In this document: in pieces, positions 32,401-38,385 of the stretch | How positions within the stretch are numbered: position 1 is the stretch's first letter | How the letters are laid out: every line of letters begins with the position of its first letter | Position numbers and translations under genes: made by a program | From: Hyposmocoma kahamanoa | Lineage: Eukaryota > Arthropoda > Insecta > Lepidoptera > Cosmopterigidae | Length of the DNA stretch: 64,000 bases | Direction: 5' to 3' | Assembly: GCF_003589595.1 (NCBI RefSeq) | Contig: NW_020653750.1 | Location: forward strand, 2,645,167-2,709,166 | The notes under the pieces: generated by a model | What the model was told of the DNA's origin: nothing | Seen by the model: only the letters and a program-made list of their open reading frames with translations | Databases searched by the model: none

Positions 32401-34319
32401 TCCCACTTAAGAGACACTTGAGAGCATTTTCTAGCTCTATCAAGCGCTCGTCACTTACGAGCGTTTTTACGTTGTATGTTAAAATATTAAGCATTTCACA
32501 GTCCTTTATATTACTAGCCGTGGTCGTTTGACGGTAGGATCCCACTCGGAGATTCTTCGCACCCCTGATTCCAGGACCGACATGACGCCCGTCAATGTCA
32601 GCACAGAAGCTGGAATCGCCGGGCACTTGGGGCCTCATTTATTTATATCTATCCATCCATCCATTTTGGGGGGTATTGGACCTGACCCACCACGCAGAGC
32701 GCCAGAGCCTCATTTGTTGGTGGCCAGGGTGTACCACGGGCCGGTGAGGTTGACATGGATTCCGAGAGATGTCGTTTGGACCCCCTTACAACCTATATAT
32801 ATAAAACTTAGGGTAATAATTTTTATGTAGTGTTATATACATGTAGCAGAATTTTCCTTAACTAATTTCCATAGCAGCTCAGCGTCTTCAGAGGTCGGAG
32901 CTACCTTTGACGAAAGTTCTAAGTTAGAATACCTAATTGCCGTGATTTCGGTGATTCTATAGAAGTGGACTGTATTTTTTAGGTGATCGAACAAAATGTA
33001 AAATAGTAATTTTTGGTCGCGGATAACCATGTAAGCACATACCTTTAGTCTTGTATTTGCTCTTCGTGTATAGGCTCTTCGTCGTATGAGATGGCGGATG
33101 ACGTCGCACCGGTCCTTTGCAAAATCGGTCGTTGTGGCGATTTTACGGGAAGCCTATGTCCAGCAGTCGAGGTCTTTTAGCTGATTGATGGCTCTGACCT
33201 AAATTACTATTACAACAAGACACTTCGAATTTGCATTCAAATGTATCTATTGCTGCTGCCCATGATATTATTATTAAAAATATAATAATATTATTTTAAA
33301 TATTTCTATTAATGTTTATGTTAAGAACATTTTAAAATTTACAAATTGAATTGAAATCATCGACTAAAATATGTTATATTCCTCATACAAATTATTTTAC
33401 GTATTTAGCCTAGTCGGCATCTAGCAAGTTTTTCAGGTAGGCGTTCGGCATTAAACCATCATTTTGAGTTTCATATTATATCATATAAAAATTTGCACTG
33501 AGACGGCTTTATTGTCAAACCCTATAAACCATTTTTTCAACATCCTCAGTGTGTAAACGTATCAACAGAAGGTGAAATTGAAGCGGCAGAAGCTGAATTG
33601 GAAGAGAGAGAGAAAGCCATGGTCAGTCTGATGCAGGATGATGATCTTAAAGCAGCTGCTGAGTATCTTTTCAGAAGAATGTCTGTTATGCCAACAAACA
33701 GGTAACTCAAAACTTATGTTTGGTGAAAACCATACTTTCATGAAGAACCTTTATCCAGAAATATCTTTTATTCTTAATTTGGTGTGCTCTAATAGGTACC
33801 ATTTTTATACGTATTTTCATTTAGTACCGTTATTATCATATTATTTAAATCTTAAAAGTAGACTTAAAAGAGCAAAATACCGAGAAGTTATTTACTATAT
33901 TCTACTATGTATAATTGTTATTTAAAATGAGTGTCAGGATTAATGATTGTATTAAAAAAATAAATTATAGAATGTAAGTTTCTATTAAACCTTCGTTATA
34001 CATATGAAGTTAATTGTAATTTAAAAAAGTTTCTATTAAATAAAATTATACTAATATATTAAATAAGCCCTAAGATAAAAAATTTAATATGATACTACCA
34101 TCTACACACCCTTTAAAAAGACAACGATTTCTTCTACCAGTAATAATTTTATATCTTTTTCTTTTTTCTAGACGATTCTCAATAATGCCAGGGGCAAAAA
34201 TGGAGGACAGCACGCCGAATGTCAACCGCAGAATTTCTATTAATCCGGCAATGCAGAAACCTACGCAAATTGCCTCTAAGAAAACGAAAGTGCTGGGTCT
34301 TTCGGATTTCGATTACTAA
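9716..34319 (+). CDS. ODAD4: Outer dynein arm docking complex subunit 4 (TTC25-like), 12 exons
   Basis: Joined exons: 9716-9801, 14038-14107, 16530-16623, 17139-17296, 21188-21349, 22645-22851, 23041-23343, 23976-24112, 27408-27553, 29147-29313, 33550-33701, 34172-34319. All introns are GT-AG, every phase matches, and the sum is 1,830 nt (609 residues plus stop). Three TPRs lie at about residues 20-121 (DVPSLLGRSQARSKV is a typical TPR helix), a basic linker at 137-259, a charged helix near 260-290, and a second TPR-like array at about 320-510. The order and several blocks (VLAHRGLKIR, RERRPLYAAR, YILHEIARLH) fit TTC25/ODAD4. In other animals this protein helps anchor outer dynein arms on axonemal doublets. 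In a moth or butterfly the likely site is the sperm flagellum (inference). The length is near the roughly 670 residues of the human protein, with a shorter, different C-terminus. No frameshift or stop is seen, so it appears intact. Confidence 0.87.
10396..10500 (+). mobile_element. tRNA-like SINE fragment, type S4
   Basis: It starts GACCTCCATGGTCGAGTAG and carries a B-box-like GAGGTTCGATCCCGG about 50 bp on, then a GCCGGGTCAGTGTAGAAAAA body. A second copy with the same head lies inverted at 35998-36077. Confidence 0.6.
10501..10650 (+). repeat. Family-A fragment
   Basis: It contains CACATGGGACTTGTCAACTTATG, GCAGTGGCAGTGCCCC and GATAGGCGTGTAGCTTACC. It directly abuts the SINE at 10396-10500, and the A-rich tail side is at the right. 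Confidence 0.65.
10760..11225 (-). mobile_element. RTE-like non-LTR element, 3' coding end
   Basis: The minus frame at 11196-10942 reads KTAKRRKLQYFRHIMGSDKY, then an arginine/glycine-rich segment (GRRRRGHRKTTWLQNL) and TATSRTQIATMIANLR. This is the typical C-terminal tail after the RT domain of RTE-like LINEs common in arthropods. No RT core remains here. Confidence 0.65.
11695..12110 (-). mobile_element. Non-LTR element C-terminal remnant, same family as 48230-48690
   Basis: Read on the - strand, a broken frame gives YHGECAMGLHNLTPPSPFHH, then PLYVVKIPRIRTERF and WRPARDWNSLPAE, the C-terminal region of a LINE reverse transcriptase protein. Its downstream part matches the copy at 48230-48690 (GAATAGGCATTATTAAGGTG, CATCAGGTGATATGG). 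It has several frame breaks. The clade was not determined. Confidence 0.65.
12858..13257. other. Assembly gap (400 N)
   Basis: A run of exactly 400 N. The same size as the second gap suggests a placeholder, not a measured length. Open frames crossing it are artefacts. Confidence 0.99.
13495..13740. repeat. GC-richer repeat fragment in ODAD4 intron 1
   Basis: A segment with CCTCCTGAGCCTGCTGAAGA and GTGACACGACTAGGATGCCC (reverse strand) differs in composition from the AT-rich surroundings. An inverted CTACTGAGTCCATTGC / GCAATGAAATTATTGAGTAG motif marks its left side. It is probably a mobile-element fragment of unknown family. Confidence 0.35.
14038..14107 (+). CDS. ODAD4: ODAD4 exon 2
   Basis: The acceptor is TTTCTTTCAG and the donor AAC/GTAAGT. 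It encodes NYLQRLELFEKAIQSYNEAL and RWN, the bulk of TPR1 (residues 30-52). It enters in phase 2 from exon 1 and leaves in phase 0. Confidence 0.85.
14262..14830 (-). mobile_element. Non-LTR element 3' end with AATAAG-type tail
   Basis: The left end has (AATAAG)n followed by ACATTTATTGCATAAG. The minus frame 14603-14409 reads SVKIYNSIPNEFKKF and KNGLCKWLSTIFNYFVQDF, the typical last residues of a CR1/jockey-type LINE protein (compare 45827-46252 and 56473-56826). It is 5'-truncated and lies in ODAD4 intron 2. Confidence 0.6.
15478..15549. repeat. Tandem repeat, 19-bp unit, about 4 copies
   Basis: The unit TTTTTTTAATAAAACAGTA is repeated with slight length variation in the T run. It lies in ODAD4 intron 2. 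Confidence 0.8.
15700..15815. repeat. Single arm of the foldback element seen at 44843-45081
   Basis: CATAAGTGGAGTTACG, then TTTATTGCTC and TAGAAAAATATAA, in the same order as an arm of the 44843-45081 element. CATTCTTCCATGAG follows at its right end. Confidence 0.55.
16530..16623 (+). CDS. ODAD4: ODAD4 exon 3
   Basis: The acceptor is TTTACTTTAAG and the donor ACTG/GTCAGT. It encodes NNDVPSLLGRSQARSKV and TQYKGALEDVARAT, a canonical TPR2. The stronger-looking CCGCAG at 16544-16549 was not used, because it breaks the frame after exon 2 and removes the first half of the TPR helix. Confidence 0.83.
17139..17296 (+). CDS. ODAD4: ODAD4 exon 4
   Basis: The acceptor is TTGTGTAG (split codon G+AG gives Glu84) and the donor ACG/GTAATT. 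It encodes LEPENMTALQIRAKTEYEK and then ERSLVLAHRGLKIRKV, which is TPR3. It ends DFADCAGIAEET in phase 0. The LAHRGLK block is one of the best matches to TTC25. Confidence 0.87.
17359..17408. repeat. 50-bp perfect palindrome
   Basis: Every base of 17359-17383 pairs with 17384-17408. The ends read ACTATTAATTTT and AAAATTAATAGT, and the centre is (AT)n. A longer (AT)n run follows to 17444. Confidence 0.92.
17484..17641 (-). repeat. Family-B dispersed repeat
   Basis: On the - strand it starts TTAACCGACTTCAAG and runs through GAACCTCTTCC-type and CGATAACTCCGGCCATTTG blocks to an AAAGGGTACCTCG-like end. Other copies are at 20829-21075 (+) and 59690-59888 (-), with a fragment at 39455-39492. Confidence 0.6.
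19047..19330 (-). repeat. Family-A copy with an internal snapback
   Basis: It has family-A blocks from TTATAATATTAAGTGACGGG at the left to GCATTGCCGCTTGTTGGCAG at the right. Within it, about 35 bp (AATCTCAAAGATTTGAGG and onward, 19137-19173) are repeated in inverted orientation directly afterwards (about 19179-19214). This interrupts the normal block order. Confidence 0.7.
20210..20490 (-). repeat. Family-A copy, nearly complete
   Basis: It runs from TTTTTTTATAATATCAAATG (tail side) to CAAGGAGCTCTAGTACTACT. The segment around the GGTGGTAAGCGACACGCC block is deleted. Confidence 0.75.
20829..21075 (+). repeat. Family-B dispersed repeat
   Basis: It begins TTAACCGACTATAAAAAGAGG, then AGGTTCTCAATTCGACTGTA and ACGATAACTCCAGAATTTG. 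The 113-codon open frame over it is a by-product of the repeat and not an exon, since the repeat is also present at 17484 and 59690. Confidence 0.6.
21188..21349 (+). CDS. ODAD4: ODAD4 exon 5
   Basis: The acceptor is TGTTTTCTAG and the donor CGACGG/GTCAGT, with phase 0 on both sides (54 codons, residues 137-190). It begins VRECVGKSALKMLAKVDASL and ends in a basic linker (RMQPQPTRR). It corresponds to the low-conservation linker between the TPR blocks of TTC25. Confidence 0.82.
21690..21860. other. GC/CpG-rich islet in ODAD4 intron 5
   Basis: CGCGGTCACCGCGCGGCGCC and similar words sit in AT-rich intron. GCGGTCACYGCGC occurs twice (about 21691 and 21815). It resembles the other GC-rich islets of the window and is probably a mobile-element end rather than a promoter. 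Confidence 0.3.
21926..22175 (-). repeat. Family-A copy with an extra segment near its tail side
   Basis: Family-A blocks (AAAGATCTGAGGGGCACTGC, CCTGAGACATAAGTTGACAAG) run to 22175. Between the tail-side start (TCAAATGATGGGAC, 21930) and the body there is a segment of about 60 bp also found at 6940-6995. Confidence 0.65.
22176..22644. other. ODAD4: Rest of ODAD4 intron 5
   Basis: AT-rich with no feature seen. It leads to the TTATTTTTTAG acceptor of exon 6. Confidence 0.6.
22645..22851 (+). CDS. ODAD4: ODAD4 exon 6
   Basis: The acceptor is TTATTTTTTAG and the donor CGTCAG/GTAACA, with phase 0 on both sides (69 codons, residues 191-259). It includes SKYLERMAHDKYFLDKLCRD, comparable to the KEYLEKLL-type segment of TTC25, and ends ALADVKTRQ just before the RRPLY block. 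Confidence 0.87.
23041..23343 (+). CDS. ODAD4: ODAD4 exon 7
   Basis: The acceptor is TATAACAAAG and the donor GATCAG/GTACGT, with phase 0 on both sides (101 codons, residues 260-360). It starts DVLRERRPLYAARAAEEAAR, then has a basic, probably helical segment, and ends KEKFIQQLQDLVASAFLDQ. The RRPLYAAR block and its spacing from the following helices fit TTC25. It is the largest exon. Confidence 0.9.
23560..23770. repeat. Dispersed-repeat fragment in ODAD4 intron 7
   Basis: GAGGATGCCTCGTGGAGAGG followed by CGAAACACTTGTCGGG has a partly self-complementary centre. It is a moderately GC-rich piece in AT-rich intron that looks like a mobile-element fragment. No second copy was found in the window. 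Confidence 0.35.
23976..24112 (+). CDS. ODAD4: ODAD4 exon 8
   Basis: The acceptor is CTGTACGCAG and the donor GCCAA/GTAAGG. It enters in phase 0 and leaves in phase 2 (AA+A gives Lys406). It encodes SDREKRAFVLLGIALSREPS, a TPR-like helix pair, then RVRPPAPPRDAK. An internal GTAAGA at 24081 was rejected because its phase does not fit exon 9. Confidence 0.78.
24785..26066 (-). mobile_element. Mariner, copy 2, near full length (1.28 kb)
   Basis: It is bounded by inverted ends GGGCGCACTATAAGTTTCCGG (24786 onward) and CCGGAAACCTATAGTGCGCC (right end). Its 1,282 bp is the usual mariner size. The transposase lies on the - strand, broken by frameshifts and with the ATG region mutated. It sits in intron 8 of ODAD4, antisense to the gene. 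Confidence 0.9.
24827..25890 (-). pseudogene. Mariner transposase, broken, catalytic Asp replaced
   Basis: Reading right to left: a degraded N-terminus near 25890 (the ATG seen in copy 1 is lost), NLSDEFRDGRPSTAVNNKNI with the second DNA-binding domain (25736-25509), and then a frameshifted main part (25483-24827). The first catalytic Asp is in DKIWIYSYDP and the second in IFHHDNASSHT. At the position of the third Asp, 34 residues on, the sequence is LATCGFYLF, with Gly (GGC) in place of Asp (GAC). Copy 1 has CDF there. The D,D34D triad is therefore incomplete and the enzyme dead even apart from the frameshifts. Confidence 0.85.
26528..26631 (+). repeat. GAAACGTCGG-repeat, single arm
   Basis: AGTCAACCGTGATCATGGGA, GGGCCCGAAACGTCGGTTTG and AATATACGCGATTGAAATCC, then GGAAAAAT and TTTCATTTCCTATA. 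The same sequence forms both arms of the foldback at 28404-28589 and the left-arm fragment at 39377-39444. Confidence 0.65.
27222..27390 (+). mobile_element. SINE of type C (tRNA-headed), A box deleted
   Basis: It has the type-C body (CTGCCACGCTGAGGTCCCAG, AATTCCCGAGCCGGGAGAAA, AGTGTGTGCGTTATT), but the TGGCTGAACGGTTACC A-box part is missing. Its (TTTA)n tail ends about 17 nt before the acceptor of ODAD4 exon 9. Confidence 0.75.
27408..27553 (+). CDS. ODAD4: ODAD4 exon 9
   Basis: The acceptor is TTTTCCACAG and the donor AGCAG/GTTCGC. It enters in phase 2 and leaves in phase 1 (G+AA gives Glu455). It encodes RRLRTLERSLNLSTRASERC and YILHEIARLHVDTKQSLKAR, then FFAMKCQA, a TPR-like unit closely resembling the LFHEIGRCYLEL region of TTC25. 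Confidence 0.88.
27867..28110 (+). repeat. Family-A copy
   Basis: Blocks in tail orientation: AGCAGTAATGTGAGCATTACTG, CACATTGGACTTGTCACCTT, GGTGGCAGTGCCCCTCAGGT and TTATGGACAGGTGTTAAGCG, then ATGACTTGTTCGTTCC. Confidence 0.7.
28146..28230 (-). repeat. LINE-type 3' tail fragment
   Basis: ATAATAATAACTCTTTATTG followed by CACAAAGAAAAGATACATG: a short tandem tail joined to TTTATTGCA, as at 14262, 56290 and 63799. Confidence 0.4.
28404..28589. mobile_element. Foldback element with GAAACGTCGG arms
   Basis: The left arm 28404-28485 (AGGAAATAAAACTATTTTTCC ... ACCGACGTTTCGGGCCC) is the inverted form of the right arm (about 28507-28589: CTGTAAAATGGCTCGAAACG ... GGAAAAATAGTTTCATTTTC). They are separated by about 20 bp including AGTCAACCGTGACCATGGG. 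The arms are about 80-85 bp with roughly 85-90% match by eye. Confidence 0.75.
29147..29313 (+). CDS. ODAD4: ODAD4 exon 10
   Basis: The acceptor is CCAAACACAG and the donor GACACA/GTAAGT. It enters in phase 1 and leaves in phase 0 (residues 456-510). It encodes ARAANLRVWLLNSTFLLARC, then QNNRPEARASLIEGAALARS and YRLGNVAEFFDT, a TPR-like helix pair matching the WQLNASVLVAQAQ region of TTC25. Confidence 0.88.
30558..32650 (-). mobile_element. RTE-like non-LTR retrotransposon, broken
   Basis: The T-run at 30558-30568 is the A-tail seen on the - strand, followed by the common 3' end (CCCAGTGCTGGGCAAAGGTC). Minus-strand pieces in order from the right: endonuclease start MLNILTYNVKTLVSDERLIE (within 32638-32396), RT fingers SPGEDGITTEALKIG and KKGDKSSIDNYRPISLM (31997-31758), ADDILLFA active-site box (FADDILLFASTSQEL, 31417-31217), YLGQLAGFENRQDKEIGRR and ILPILTYGAQTWSLSSRN (31196-30750), and the C-terminal WAGRVSRMQPVK and RPRKRWRVDLDGF (30945-30655). 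The order and motifs fit the RTE clade. Most of the endonuclease is missing and several frameshifts are present. Confidence 0.85.
31998..32390. other. Foreign segment interrupting the RTE-like element
   Basis: At the left border (ATTTCAATTTCAATTTCAATTG and TTTATTGCATTG) there is a LINE-type tandem tail. The rest, to about 32390, has no RTE homology and no recognisable domain. It replaces most of the endonuclease region, so a second LINE end probably inserted here. Confidence 0.45.
33550..33701 (+). CDS. ODAD4: ODAD4 exon 11
   Basis: The acceptor is CATCCTCAG and the donor AACAG/GTAACT. It enters in phase 0 and leaves in phase 2 (AG+A gives Arg561). It encodes an acidic helix (EGEIEAAEAELEEREKAM) followed by QDDDLKAAAEYLFRRMSVMP, a C-terminal helical extension after the TPRs. 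Confidence 0.85.
34172..34319 (+). CDS. ODAD4: ODAD4 exon 12 (stop)
   Basis: The acceptor is TTTTTTCTAG. It encodes RFSIMPGAKMEDSTPNVNR, then a basic, low-complexity tail ending KVLGLSDFDY and a TAA at 34317-34319. The tail is much shorter than the repetitive vertebrate C-terminus. Confidence 0.85.
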
Positions 34320-35100
34320 ATAATGTTTCATTTTTTTATGTAGTGTCTAATCCTGTTCACTATTTTTGTTTTCATAATCACTTTGAACAATTCCCTCGTA
34401 AAGAACCTTCGCGTTCTCAGACACGTGCGAATTTTTTTAATACTAATAATTGAAATCAATAACTATACACTTACCTGTAAAGGTCTCAATCGTGTTTAAA
34501 GTATTTAATCATTCCATGAGCATAATTGGGTAATTTTCAAGTTAGTTTTCCCTACGTAATTTCGGTGATAATTTTTATTACTTAAATATTGTAGAATGTT
34601 ATCATGATATTCCACAATATTTATCGCTACCTACTTTAATATTCGAGTGTAGTATTCTGAAATATTGTTTAATATTTCATGATAAATTACTGGAATACTT
34701 AATTAATAAAAATTGCCACCAAAATTAGATTAAGAACTTGAAAATTACCCAATTAATTTACTGCGTGGATACGAAACATAACAAACAAAACACAGATACA
34801 CCTAGATACTTATTTGAAGGAACAAGGAAGCCAAACGAGGCTTAGTGAAACGTATACCCCTAAATCATAGAATAGGCTGACATCGGGTTACGCATTAATC
34901 CGAAACTTCCATGTGCAATCTGAATAATCTCTCGATATCAGTGATACAAATGTTATATCTGTGTACAATAAGTTTTGGTTGACTGTACTGAGTGAGGTTC
35001 GTTATAATAAAATATATATTCATAGACTGTGATTTTGCAGTACGTAATTTTAAATGTTTTAAGTACTAATTTGCTCATAAATGATGGTTCATAAATTTGT
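34320..35100 (+). other. ODAD4 3' UTR region and AT-rich flank
   Basis: No further coding signal. AATAAA hexamers occur at 34705 and near 35006. The 3' end cannot be fixed from sequence. Confidence 0.5.
34705..34710 (+). promoter_or_regulatory. Candidate poly(A) signal AATAAA for ODAD4
   Basis: First canonical AATAAA after the ODAD4 stop codon, 386 nt downstream. AT-rich DNA makes chance occurrence likely. Confidence 0.3.
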
Positions 35101-35101
35101 T

Positions 35102-35270
35102 CATTACCTTGGTGGCCCAACGGTTTGCACTGTAGGCGCTAGATGAGGAGGTACTGGTAGAACTAATTTGGGAAATTAACTTTTCTGAATTGATTTTAGT
35201 CTGGGTGTTCTGTGTAGTGTCCAAAATTGAATTCGGTTGTTCTACTACTGGTGAATTTCTTAAGTAATTA
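35102..35270 (+). mobile_element. tRNA-headed SINE, type S3
   Basis: The head TTGGTGGCCCAACGGTTTGC contains an A-box-like TGGCCCAACGG. AGGAGGTACTGGTAGAACTA follows, then GGGAAATTAACTTTTCTGAA. A second, better copy lies at 50645-50880. Confidence 0.65.
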
Positions 35271-35625
35271 AAATAAGACATCCTAATTGGCGTGATTATC
35301 TGGTATATTTTTAATATTAAATATTTCCTATAAATTAATTGGAAAATACTCTAATAGTATTGACTACGTACAAGAGTACATTTACGTAAAGTTTCAGTGT
35401 ACGTCACAAAAATAAATCCAAGACATTTCTGTTAAAAAGAAATACGAGTATAAGTAAAATATAGCTGAAATAAATTTGTCAAGCGTCCCTGACGACAACG
35501 TGCTGTCGTGCCTATGATAAACATAATTGGTAGTTTTTGTGACAGTGGAGTTTTTTCTAACAAAATCGGCACAATGATTTTGTACGCACGTTGACATTCA
35601 CATAAGCTATATATATATATATATA

Positions 35626-35671
35626 CGGCAATATTTATACTATATATATATATATAGTATAAATATTGCCG
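35626..35671. repeat. 46-bp perfect palindrome
   Basis: CGGCAATATTTATACTATA at the left pairs exactly with the right half through an (AT)n centre. It sits directly beside a SINE that begins at 35672. Confidence 0.92.
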
Positions 35672-35900
35672 CCATGGTAGCCTAATGGTTTGACCAACTG
35701 CTTCTCCAGAAGAAGCTGTGGGTTCGAATTCGGGCTCGCACCTCTGAGATTTTCGGAATTCATGTGCGAAATGTAATTTGAAATTTACCATGAGCTTTTA
35801 GCCAGCGCGGCGGACTGTGACCTAAACACTCACCTGAGAGGAGACCCGTGCTCAATAGTGGGACGTGTAAATGGGTGGATGATATACATATTTTTCTGAT
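35672..35900 (+). mobile_element. tRNA-headed SINE, type S2
   Basis: A box TAGCCTAATGG at 35678-35688 and B box GGTTCGAATTC at 35721-35731, spaced as in a tRNA-derived pol III promoter. The body includes CATGTGCGAAATGTAATTTG and CACTCACCTGAGAGGAGACC. Confidence 0.75.
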
Positions 35901-35997
35901 CCCAAAGTAAGTAACTAAAGCACTTGTGTTATGGAAATTGGAAACAACGACGGTACTACAATCATCAAGATCCAAGACAATATTAGAAAAATTACTT

Positions 35998-36077
35998 TCT
36001 TCATTGACCCGGTTGAGAGTCGAACCCGTTAAAACTGGTATGCAAGACGTGCATCACAGCTCGACCATGGAGGTCGT
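35998..36077 (-). mobile_element. tRNA-like SINE fragment, type S4
   Basis: On the - strand: GACCTCCATGGTCGAGCTG, then CGGGTTCGACTCTCAACCGG (B box) and GTCAATGAAG. It has the same head as 10396-10500 and is followed by an (AT)n run. Confidence 0.65.
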
Positions 36078-36092
36078 TACTAATATACTTTG

Positions 36093-36126
<34 letters not shown>

Positions 36127-36473
36127 AGTCGAATACAAATGAAAATAATTTTCTACGTAACCACAAAATGTGCCGTATATGTAAACATTTAACTGCCTTA
36201 AAAATCTGCAACCACAAAAACCAATCACTGTGCTGAACTACGAACGAACGAAATATAATACGTATAAATGGAATGTAATAATAAAGCACTGTATGATAAT
36301 TTGAAAATAATTCGAATTACATTCTGTTTTATTACACATATGTACATATGGTATCAACGTTTTAATTTTAAAAGCCGTCTGGACGGATTTGTACCCTTAC
36401 CCATTGACCTTGGTAGGTCAATGCCCTTACCATATATTACGGAATTTGAATAACGAATTTATTTTTCTTTTCA

Positions 36474-36612
36474 TGATACTAAGGTGACTGGACGAACAAG
36501 TCGCGCATCTGGTGGTAAGCGACACGCCAGTCCGTAATAGTTACAGTGCAACTCAGAGCTTTCAATATAATATATGCTAGGAGGCAGAAGTAGGTAAAGG
36601 TGGCAGTAAGGT
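36474..36612 (-). repeat. Family-A copy with internal deletion
   Basis: It begins GTGACTGGACGAACAAGTCG and GGTGGTAAGCGACACGCC, then jumps after CAGAGCTTTC to GGAGGCAGAAGTAGGTAAAG. About 150 bp of the core is missing. Confidence 0.65.
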
Positions 36613-37560
36613 GGTAAAGTTGTAAAGGGTGTGGCAAATTACCTTCTGTTTATTACTTTGGTACCAACGTTTTCATTTTAAATGCCGACAGGATGGATTT
36701 GTACACTCGCCATATATTACGGAATTTGAGAGAACAAATTTATTTCTAGAGACGACACGAATATATACAATTAAGTTAATACTTGCGCCACCATTTCAAA
36801 ATCTAAAAGTACTAAACAAAATCCAGCAGGGGCGACAATGAGTTACACACCAAGTGTTTCTTATTCTAGACGTATATGAGATTCTGGTGCGCAATGACTT
36901 TATCGTAATAGTTGACCCGTTTGACATTCGACACCAACAATTGAATGTAAGGTCAGACTTGTACGATAGATGAGAGAGTGATCTGTAATACAAGTCTAGT
37001 TACCTATTACTCATCCAGTCTCTCACAAATTGCTCTTATATTTAACATTGGGTCTAAATTCTTTTAATGATTTTTTTACAATACTCTCCCGGACACTTAT
37101 ATCAAGCCACCTAGGATTTTATTTTGTAAAGGGCTAGAATGATTATTACATTTTTTGCAACTAAAACCAACCTCAAAAATTTGTCGAAATACCTATACTA
37201 TCTCGACGCGACTCAAGCAAATAGTCGTAACCCATAAAAGCAACATTTCGAGAAACAGCTATTTAAACTTTTCATCTAGGTTTATGCGATTCATATAAAT
37301 ATTACAGTTATGGATGTTTGTAATTTTATTGTATAAGTGTCTGTGGTATATTTCGCAATAATTAACATGAATCAGAAAGCCGTATTTGTGGAAAAAACGG
37401 GGAAATGTTTTTCTTGCTTGTTACCCGTGCAAAGGTCGTAACTTGAGAATACGACTGTAAGCGTGGTTTAAACTTTAATTATAATTTTAAATAAGGTGTC
37501 GTATGTAAACATACTGCTTTTTGTGACGTTACATTTGACTCATATTACGGGGTCGTATTA
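36613..37560. other. AT-rich intergenic DNA
   Basis: No gene seen. A near-duplicate pair, ACTTTGGTACCAACGTTTTC (36654) and ACATATGGTATCAACGTTTT (36343), with the following bases shows that a segment of about 100 bp (36340-36450) was copied to 36640-36740. The first copy is interrupted from the second by the family-A insertion. Confidence 0.45.
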
Positions 37561-37965
37561 TTCAATTATTTATTATGAAACCAAAAATAATCTTTAGGAG
37601 AACAAAAATAAGTTTCGAAATGAAAACCATTTATTGTTTAACTGAAAAGAAACACAATTACTATTCTTAGTTGTATTGTAAATCTAAATTGTAAACATGA
37701 GATCACATTGATTATTATTAATTAAAAGTTAAGTCCAGTAGCAAAAACAACCTTTTGGTTTTTTTTTTGGCTCTAGTACAGGGTCAAGAGCACGTCATGG
37801 TTTACACTTAAAACTTAAATCCAACTCTATGCCGCTTACGATAAGAACGGTCCAAAGTACAAAGTGTTAAGCTTGATATGCTCTTGACTGTACTAAGATA
37901 ACAAAAACAATAAATATTTAATACTGATTCTCAAAAAAAGCAAAAGGTTGTTTTTACTACTGGAA

Positions 37966-38265
37966 TTAGTAGCAGTAGAGCTCCTTGTGAAAGAGTTCGC
38001 CAAGGAAGTACTGCCTTACCTATTTCTGCCGCCAAGTAGTAATGTTAGCATTACTGCGATCCGGTTTTGAGTACTGGTGAATGGTGGTGGTGCAGGCACA
38101 TAGGACTTTTGAACTTATATGTCAGGGTGAAGGGTGCTGCGGTAGTGCCCCTCAGACCTTTGTAATTTAAAGCTCTGAGTGGCACTGCAACTGCTATGGA
38201 CAAGCGTGTCGCTCATCGCCTGAATAGTGCACCATTTGTACGTCCCTTTACTTGCCATCGTAAAA
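37966..38265 (+). repeat. Family-A copy, nearly complete
   Basis: It runs from AGTAGCAGTAGAGCTCCTTG through GGAAGTACTGCCTTACCTAT and GTAGTGCCCCTCAGACCTTT to ACGTCCCTTTACTTG. It lies inside a family-E stretch, which has TACTGGAATTAGTAG just before it. Confidence 0.75.
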
Positions 38266-38286
38266 ATGTATTTAAAAAACGTATTG

Positions 38287-38385
38287 AATATCTTTGCAAT
38301 TTGAAACTCTGAGTGACACTTATGTGTCGCTTGCCATCAGGCGCACGACTTGTTCGTTACCACACTTAATATCATAAAGAAAACT
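38287..38385 (+). repeat. Second, partial family-A copy
   Basis: TATCTTTGCAATTTGAAACTC, then TGTGTCGCTTGCCATCAGGC and CACGACTTGTTCGTTACCAC, then CTTAATATCATAAAG. Only the tail half is present. It lies in tandem with the previous copy. Confidence 0.65.

Larger units (their letters stand above)
29314..33549 (+). other. ODAD4: ODAD4 intron 10
   Basis: The longest intron (4,236 bp). The first 1.2 kb (29314-30550) is AT-rich with nothing recognisable. Then comes an RTE-like LINE in antisense, split by a foreign segment, and a short LINE 3' fragment at about 33060-33190 (GAAGCCTATGTCCAGCAG). The acceptor is CATCCTCAG. Confidence 0.7.
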
